A stretch of DNA of 64,000 nucleotides, taken from an uncultured bacterium (GTDB lineage: Bacteria; Actinomycetota; Coriobacteriia; Coriobacteriales; Coriobacteriaceae). The DNA lies in the NCBI GenBank assembly GCA_905215205.1, contig CAJMPK010000001.1:28879-92878 (forward strand), written 5' to 3'. The notes beneath the pieces are model-generated. The model worked only from the letters and a program-made list of their open reading frames with translations, did not search any database and was not told the origin of the DNA. Below are positions 59,049-64,000 of this stretch, piece by piece. Position numbers and translations under genes: made by a program. How positions within the stretch are numbered: position 1 is the stretch's first letter; every line of letters begins with the position of its first letter.

Positions 59049-61271
59049 CTACACGATTTGGTTCACGTGCGTCTCGTCATCGAACTTGGCGGCGCCGGGC
59101 TCAACGTCCTGGGGAGCGGCGGCGTCCACCAGAGCCTGCTTGAGCTCGGTGTACTGACGCTCCACCTCGCCCTCTGCCCAGACCTGGTCGGCGATAGCGT
59201 CGACCTGGCAGGCGGAGAACTTGTCCTCGGGCGTATGCGAGACCGGGTCGACCTTATGGATGGTCAGCTCGTTGCACTTGCCGATCCACCACTGGTAGGT
59301 CATGTAGACCGTGCCCTTGTTGATGCGATCGCTCACGTCGGCACGGCTGTATACCTGGCCGCGGCGGCTGTGAATCGAGACGATGTCGCCATTCTTGATG
59401 CCGCGTGCCTCGGCGTCCGCGGGATTCATGCGGACAAAGCCGGGCTCGTCGGCAAGCAGCGCCAGCGTCTTGCAGTTGCCGGTCATCGAACGGCAGCTGT
59501 AGTGGCCGACCTCGCGGACGGTGCACAGGATGAGCGGGTACTCATCGTCGGGAAGCTCGGAGGGCGCCTCCCAGTCGTGCGCCATCAGGTTGGCGCGGCC
59601 GTCCTTGGTGGTGAACTTGCCACCAGCGAACATGTCGGGCGTACCGTGGTCGTTCACATCGGTGCTCTTGACGGGCCACTGGGCGTAGCCGCCCTCGGGA
59701 GCCATCTTCTCGTAGGTTGCGCCCACAAAGTTGGGGCACAGGCTAATGCACTCGTTCCAGATCTGCTCGGTGTTGTCGTAGTGCATGGGATAACCCATAC
59801 GCGTAGACAGGTCCGCGAAGATCTCCCAGTCGTGACGGCACTCGCCCTTGGGCGGAACGGCCGCGTCAAAGTGCTGGAAGCTACGGTCGGATGCGGTAAA
59901 GACACCCTCGTGCTCGCCCCAAGAGGTAGCAGGCAGGATGACGTCGGCGAGCATGGTCGTCTGCGTCATAAAGATGTCCTGGCAAATGAACAGATCCAGC
60001 TCGGAGAGCGTCTTGCGCATACCGGCCGAATCGGGCTCGGTCTGCACCGGGTCCTCGCCGTAGTTGTAGAAGCAGTGCACCTTGCCCTCGTCGACCAGGT
60101 GACCCAGGTCGGTGAGCTTGTAGCCCTCCTCGAGCGGGAGCTTTTCCTCGGGCACGCCCCAAGCCTTGGCAAACTTGGCACGCACTGCCGGGTCGGTGAC
60201 CTTCTGGTAGCCAGGGTACAGGTTAGGCAGCATGCCCATATCGCAGGAGCCCTGGACGTTGTTCTGACCACGCACGGGCGCGAGGCCGGAATTGGGTTTG
60301 CCGATCTGGCCGGCAACGCAGGCGATGGAGGCGATGGTGTGCACCGTCTTCAGGTTCTGCTTCTGCTGGCATACGCCCATACCCCAGCCAATGATGGCAG
60401 AGGGCTTCGCCGTGGCGTACATCTCGGCAGCTTGGTGGATCAACGCGGGCTCGACACCCGTGATGTCCTGTACGGATTCGGGAGTGTAGTTCTTGATGGT
60501 CTCCCACCATTCGTCAAAGCCGTTCGTGTGCTCGGCGACGAATTCCTTGTCGTAGAGGCCATCGTTGACCAGACAGTTGGCAAAGGCGTTGAGGAACGCA
60601 ACGTTGCAACCGTTCTTGATCGGAAGGTAGATATCGGCGATACGCGCGGTTTCGATATGGCGCGGGTCGGCGACGATGATCTTGCAACCCTTTTCTTTGG
60701 CTCGCACGATACGCCTTGCGACGATGGGGTGCGAATCGGCAGGGTTATAGCCGAAGAGGAAAATGCAGCCCGCATCCTCCATACCGGGGATGGAGCATGA
60801 CATGCAACCTGAACCAACCGTGTCCATCAGACCGAGGACAGTAGGGCCGTGTCAAGTACGGGCGCAGTTGTCTACGCTGTGGGTGCCGATGCACGCACGC
60901 GTAAACTTCTGCATGACGTAGTTCGCCTCATTGCCGCCGCCTCGCGAAGAGCCGGTGGTCATGACAGCGTTAGGACCATATTCGTCAATTATGGCCTGCA
61001 TCTTAGATGCGGTGAAATCCAGTGCCTCGTCCCAGCTTACGCGCTCAAGATCCGCGCCCTTGGTGCGGCGGATCATCGGGTGCAGTACGCGAGGAGTCAA
61101 GATCTTGGTGTCGTTGATGAAGTCGTAGCCGCTCATGCCCTTAAGGCACAGCTCGCTCTGATTGGTGATGCCGTTGAGCGGTTCGGTACCCACGACCTGG
61201 CCGTTTTGGACCAAGAGGTTAAACTGGCAACCGGCGCCGCAGTACGGGCAAATCACTTTATGCTTCTCCAT
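59049..61271 (-). CDS. fdhF: Formate dehydrogenase H with selenocysteine (UGA recoded)
   Basis: Oxidises formate to CO2 and passes electrons to the hydrogenase. ATG 61271 has AAGGAGG ahead. The [4Fe-4S] motif ICPYCGAGCQF plus SELCLKG is at the N-terminus. An in-frame TGA at 60852-60854 falls at codon 140, giving DNCARTUHGPTVLGL, which matches the active-site segment of E. coli FdhF where Sec is also residue 140. Translation resumes without a break for another 600 residues with MGD-binding motifs (FLFGYNPADSHP, PSAIIGWGMGVCQQKQNLKT, NVQGSCDMGMLPNLYPGY). Total about 740 residues. selA, selB and selC lie 15-20 kb away on the same strand. Confidence 0.95.
60813..60854 (-). promoter_or_regulatory. 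Bacterial SECIS element in fdhF
   Basis: Immediately after the UGA, the mRNA can fold with CTGTCC near GGACACG into an apical hairpin (60822-60841) whose loop contains GGUCU, the SelB-contacting sequence of the E. coli fdhF SECIS. Distance from the UGA to the apical loop (about 18-28 nt) fits bacterial SECIS elements. Confidence 0.82.
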
Positions 61272-61345
61272 GACACCCTCCTTCCTTTCTCTGCTACCGA
61301 ATACTCGGTACTTATTTGACAATCATTGGGCCTGTCGCCCGACGC

Positions 61346-61864
61346 TTACGCCTCGTTTTCAATGGTGGCGCGGGCACGCTCGGCAGTCAGTTCTGCCAAA
61401 CGCTCCTCGTCTACCAGGGTTAGGCCCTTGGTCGGACACGCCTCGGCACACGCCGGACCGCCGGGACGGTCCACGCACAGGTCGCACTTGAGCACGAAGC
61501 TCTTGGTCTGCGAACCCACGCGCACATCACCCATCAAGACGGGGACCTGCGTGGTCGCAACGCTCACGGCGCCAAAGGGGCAGGCCATGACGCAGCTCTT
61601 GCAGCCGATGCAGTTGTCCTCGTTGACGCCGATGCGATGGTTCTTTGGATCAAAGAACAAGGCGCCCGTGGGACAAGCCTTGGCACACGGTGCATCCTCG
61701 CAGTGATGGCAAGCCACCGGTGCGGAAATCTCGTACGTACGCGTCACGCGCAGGCGCGGCGCGGCGATGTTGCCGGGAATATCGTGCGCCTCGATGCACG
61801 CCGCCATACAGGTTTGGCACCCAATGCAACGTGAGGAATCGGCTACGACTCGTTTATTGCCCAT
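61346..61864 (-). CDS. HydN-like four-cluster ferredoxin
   Basis: A 172-residue electron carrier of the HydN/HycB family. Cysteine groups are CIGCQTCMAACIEAH, CHHCEDAPCAKACP, CIGCKSCVMACP and CDLC with CAEACP, giving four [4Fe-4S] clusters. ATG 61864 has AGGAGG upstream; a longer in-frame extension lacks homology. As the gene directly upstream of fdhF (74 nt) it likely serves as the partner that links formate dehydrogenase H to other acceptors or aids its assembly. It resembles HyfA (58353-58976) closely, so the two may be a recent duplication. Confidence 0.87.
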   Translation of the reverse strand: MGNKRVVADSSRCIGCQTCMAACIEAHDIPGNIAAPRLRVTRTYEISAPVACHHCEDAPCAKACPTGALFFDPKNHRIGVNEDNCIGCKSCVMACPFGAVSVATTQVPVLMGDVRVGSQTKSFVLKCDLCVDRPGGPACAEACPTKGLTLVDEERLAELTAERARATIENEA

Positions 61865-61908
61865 GTTGTTCACTCCCTCCTGAATCCCATGCCGGAGAGA
61901 CCCTGTCG

Positions 61909-61944
61909 ACGTTGCCCCGGACCGCCCGTGGTCCGGGGCAACGT
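61909..61944. promoter_or_regulatory. Perfect 15-bp hairpin in the 5' leader of the hydN-like gene
   Basis: ACGTTGCCCCGGACC pairs perfectly with GGTCCGGGGCAACGT around a 6-nt loop. No U tract follows on either strand, so it is more likely an mRNA leader structure than a terminator. Confidence 0.65.
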
Positions 61945-62041
61945 ATCGAGTGCATGCGGCGAAACAGGCACTTCGATAGAATTCCTCCAACGATATACAG
62001 GTTAAATATACGCAGTTGCAGGTGGCAAACTTGAGCATGCG

Positions 62042-62067
62042 CCCTGCAATACGGGTGTATTGCAGGG
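62042..62067. promoter_or_regulatory. Perfect 11-4-11 palindrome, possible operator
   Basis: CCCTGCAATAC-gggt-GTATTGCAGGG lies about 180 nt ahead of the hydN-like gene. Its perfect symmetry and position suggest a regulator-binding site for the formate hydrogenlyase operon; a short + strand TTTT after it also allows a terminator reading. Confidence 0.5.
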
Positions 62068-62224
62068 GTTTTGGCAGGTTGGAATTATTCTCTAGAAGCT
62101 ATAAAGGTGAGTGTATTACATGCGTACAACCAGGGGAGATTTCACGCTCGTTTATAAAGGATGTAGTACGTTTGATATATATATTTCGCGCTCATTAACT
62201 TGAGTGCAATAAAGCAGTGGTTAT

Positions 62225-62250
62225 AGCATTGGCTATTATTAGCTAATGCT
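62225..62250. promoter_or_regulatory. Near-perfect palindrome, likely operator of the toxin-antitoxin operon
   Basis: AGCATTGGCTA and TAGCTAATGCT pair at 10 of 11 positions with a 4-nt centre, 44 nt ahead of the antitoxin start. RelB/DinJ-type antitoxins usually repress their own operon by binding such sites. Confidence 0.55.
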
Positions 62251-62293
62251 GTATTTGACCATTCATATTGCACGCTCATTAAGGGGGCCAGTG

Positions 62294-62617
62294 ATGTCAT
62301 CGACTCAAAAAAGAGCCATCCTGCAGGTGCGCATTCGCGAGGAAGACAAGCAGCATACCGAGCGTCTCTACGACGCCATGGGCACATCGCTCGCCGAGGC
62401 CGTTCGTCTATTTGTCGCGCAAAGCATTTTGATGCGCAAGCTCCCCTTTCAGCCGGTCGCCGTGCGCTCAAAGGACGGCACCGCCGCCTATGGATCGCTC
62501 AAAGCATATGGTGACCCCAATCGCCGCGCCGAGGAGCGCAATGCCTGGATTGAATACCTTGCCACAGAAAGTGACGATTCGATTTTGGGCCCCGAGGAAG
62601 TAGATATCCATGAGTAG
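62294..62617 (+). CDS. RelB/DinJ-family antitoxin
   Basis: A 107-residue protein. The N-terminal half is a ribbon-helix-helix fold of the RelB/DinJ type: ILQVRIREEDKQHTERLYDA followed by MGTSLAEAVRLFVAQSILMR. The C-terminal half (ERNAWIEYLATESDDSILGP) would be the toxin-binding tail. Start ATG 62294 has AAGGGGG ahead. It overlaps the PIN gene by 8 nt. DinJ-type antitoxins usually pair with RelE/YafQ toxins, so the PIN partner is unusual. Confidence 0.8.
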   Translation: MSSTQKRAILQVRIREEDKQHTERLYDAMGTSLAEAVRLFVAQSILMRKLPFQPVAVRSKDGTAAYGSLKAYGDPNRRAEERNAWIEYLATESDDSILGPEEVDIHE

Positions 62618-63086
62618 CACCATCATCGACGAGACCGTCATCCTTCGCTATCTGCTCGACGACGACGAGGTCCTGTCACCGCGCGCCGCCAAGGTCATCG
62701 CCACGCGCACCGCTCGTGTCTACCCCGAAATCATCACGCGCGTCGTGGTCACGCTGCGCGACGTCTATAAGGTTCCCCGCGTTGAGATTGCTGCGGCCAT
62801 GAAAAGGTTGCTCGATGACGTCATGGTCGACGAGCCCACCGTTGTCGCCCTTGCCGTCAAACTCTTTGGCAAGACCCATATGGACTTTTCCGACTGCCTC
62901 CTCGCAGCCCGAACCGCCATCTACAACGATGATGTCGTGAGCTTTGGCAAGCCCATCATCCAAGGCATGATCGATTACCGCCGCAAGCGCCAAACCGCAG
63001 CCGACGCCCGCGACCGCGCCGTCGAAGCCCGCAGCCAGAGCACCGACGCCACCATCGACAAACTCCGCAACTACGGTCGCCACTAA
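62610..63086 (+). CDS. PIN-domain (VapC-like) protein, possibly degenerate toxin
   Basis: A 158-residue protein. Residues 1-110 match VapC-like PIN ribonucleases: TIIDETVILRYLLDDDE at the start with the first catalytic Asp, PEIITRVVVTLRDVYKVPR, and THMDFSDCLLAARTAIYND with the D-x2-D pair. Two acidic positions of the usual quartet look replaced: the Glu expected in the second segment aligns with Arg (ITRVV), and the late Asp of TFDK-like motifs reads SFGK. The C-terminal 40 residues are charged (DYRRKRQTAADARDRAVEAR) and not part of the fold. Either a divergent active site or an inactive toxin. Confidence 0.75.
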   Translation: MSSTIIDETVILRYLLDDDEVLSPRAAKVIATRTARVYPEIITRVVVTLRDVYKVPRVEIAAAMKRLLDDVMVDEPTVVALAVKLFGKTHMDFSDCLLAARTAIYNDDVVSFGKPIIQGMIDYRRKRQTAADARDRAVEARSQSTDATIDKLRNYGRH

Positions 63087-63131
63087 CCGACAGGCAACGG
63101 CATCGCCCGCCCCTCAGCCCCATCCCCTCCT

Positions 63132-63200
63132 AAGTTGCGGTGAAATAGTTCCTGGATTTAGGCTTATTCGAGCTTTTCAGGAACTATTTCACCGCAACTT
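63132..63200. repeat. Intergenic palindrome family, copy E
   Basis: Arms AAGTTGCGGTGAAATAGTTC and GAACTATTTCACCGCAACTT; this copy pairs without the G-T wobble seen in copies A, B and D. Lies after the PIN gene. The rest of 63087-63384 shows only a small AGTGCC/GGGGCACT hairpin near 63216-63239. Confidence 0.88.
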
Positions 63201-63384
63201 TCTATAAGGGTGATTTTTAGTGCCGCCGAGGGGCACTAATCAACCGTTTGCCGATATGTTTGGCTCTGACTCATGACTCTGACCTGCCCCGTCAAGCTTT
63301 TGGTCAGTTCATGGCAAGGTCTGGCGGACCAAATATGGGATAGCGTAGTGTCATTCACTCCCCCTCGAGACCATGGGGTCGAAA

Positions 63385-64000
63385 ATGAGTCATGATAAAC
63401 GCTGTTCCAAACCGCAAGTAGAGCTGTTCTTCCGGTTATTCGAGGCCCATCATGGCGGGCATCTGTTTGTAGCTACCAAAAAATGGGATGAACGCTGTGC
63501 CTACGCGCTCATGCAAAAAGAGATGATTATTCGACTCTACAACCATGTCTACGCCGATCCCGCGTATTGGAATGACCTCGACGTCGAAGATCGCATCTTT
63601 CAATTGGCATCCGCTATTGCGGTCGTTGAACCGGATGCCGTGTTTTGTGGAGCAACTGCGGCACTGCTCTATGGCATCGGTTCTGCATATTCGCTTCTCG
63701 ACAAGGTGCAAGTGCTGCTGCCGCGTTCCACCAGACGCGATATGTACGAATTCGTTGAATATCGACGCTGGCGGCCGGGCGACGTATGGCAGCTCGGCCC
63801 GTTTACGTTAACGGATCCATATCGCACGGTGGTCGACATCGCCCGAACGAGCGCTTTTCGATATGCACTAGGCTATGTCGACGGGTTGGCTCGTGAGTAC
63901 GGTGTCGAGCGTGAAGAATTGCGTGCATATGCACAAGCGAACTGCCGCGGACTGCACGGCATTGCGCGCGCATTTGACGTTTTTGAACACATGGATGGCA
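63385..64000 (+). CDS. AbiEi-like antitoxin/DUF559-type protein, N-terminal part (runs off window)
   Basis: An open frame from ATG 63385 to the window end (205 codons seen, no stop). The region around MIIRLYNHVYADPAYW, then IAVVEPDAVFCGATAALLYG, DKVQVLLPRSTRR and LTDPYRTVVDIARTSAFRYA resembles actinobacterial type IV antitoxin AbiEi-like proteins, which often end in a DUF559/Vsr-like nuclease domain. The winged-helix part normally seen before this is replaced by a short N-terminus (ELFFRLFEAHHGGHLFVATK). No AbiEii partner can be seen because the window ends. The gene stands alone after 298 bp of non-coding DNA. Confidence 0.6.
   Translation, partial: MSHDKRCSKPQVELFFRLFEAHHGGHLFVATKKWDERCAYALMQKEMIIRLYNHVYADPAYWNDLDVEDRIFQLASAIAVVEPDAVFCGATAALLYGIGSAYSLLDKVQVLLPRSTRRDMYEFVEYRRWRPGDVWQLGPFTLTDPYRTVVDIARTSAFRYALGYVDGLAREYGVEREELRAYAQANCRGLHGIARAFDVFEHMDG

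Larger units (their letters stand above)
61865..62293. other. Divergent regulatory region between the formate locus and the toxin-antitoxin pair
   Basis: No gene is visible. It holds a 15-bp leader hairpin (61909-61944), a perfect 11-4-11 palindrome (62042-62067), a near-palindrome (62225-62250) and three short direct repeats close to CACGCTCATTAA at 62143, 62187 and 62271. The part from 62070 to 62270 is markedly AT-rich. The promoters of both divergent operons must lie here. Confidence 0.6.

Noticed and set aside
59049..61271. fdhF as a pseudogene split by a stop codon
   Set aside because: The stop is UGA at the known Sec position, both sides are intact, and a SECIS-like hairpin and selABC are present.

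Overview
The window looks like a chromosome segment of an anaerobic, high-GC gut actinobacterium of the class Coriobacteriia, most likely Collinsella or a close relative. This placement is an inference from gene content and style: a Hyf-type formate hydrogenlyase, a selenocysteine system, GTG/TTG starts with strong AGGAGG sites, and recurring intergenic palindromes. No 16S or marker comparison was possible.

Region 1 (1-17000, all on the minus strand) is a Wzx/Wzy-type surface polysaccharide operon. It is led by a NusG-family antiterminator and a phosphoglycosyl transferase. These are followed by several glycosyltransferases, a Wzy-like polymerase, a Wzx flippase, the complete UDP-N-acetyl-L-fucosamine set (capE, capF, capG), and at the distal end acetyl/acyltransferases that would decorate the polymer. 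Three of the four acyl/acetyltransferase genes are broken exactly at runs of 7 to 10 G. These are the only G/C runs of 7 or more that I found in the window, which suggests phase-variable acylation (or homopolymer errors in the assembly).

Region 2 (17000-33600) is mostly housekeeping: thrS (without a TGS domain), a zinc-ribbon membrane protein, a three-gene glycerol-3-phosphate-dehydrogenase-like redox operon on the plus strand, an M24 peptidase, folC, valS, clpX, clpP, tig and tRNA-Leu(UAG). Between 19962 and 20501 lies a striking array of fourteen 15-17 nt arms that alternate in orientation about every 40 nt. valS is flanked by two inverted copies of a long two-tier palindrome.

Region 3 (33600-46400, minus strand) is a molybdenum/selenium island. 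It holds a fused molybdenum hydroxylase with its FAD subunit, gdhA, a DUF3343 putative Se/S carrier, mobA, tRNA-Sec (selC), selB, selA, and a cysteine-type molybdopterin oxidoreductase.

Region 4 (46400-61900, minus strand) is a formate hydrogenlyase locus: hydN-like ferredoxin, fdhF with an in-frame UGA selenocysteine codon at residue 140, hyfABCDEFGHI, hycH, hycI and a FocA/NirC-type formate channel. Regions 3 and 4 fit together: SelA, SelB and selC supply selenocysteine to FdhF, MobA supplies the guanine dinucleotide cofactor, FocA moves formate, FdhF oxidises it, and the Hyf membrane complex releases H2.

Region 5 (61900-64000, plus strand) holds a RelB/DinJ-like antitoxin with a degenerate PIN-domain partner, and the start of an AbiEi-like protein that runs off the window. 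Five copies of one about 67-nt intergenic palindrome are scattered through regions 2, 3 and 5.
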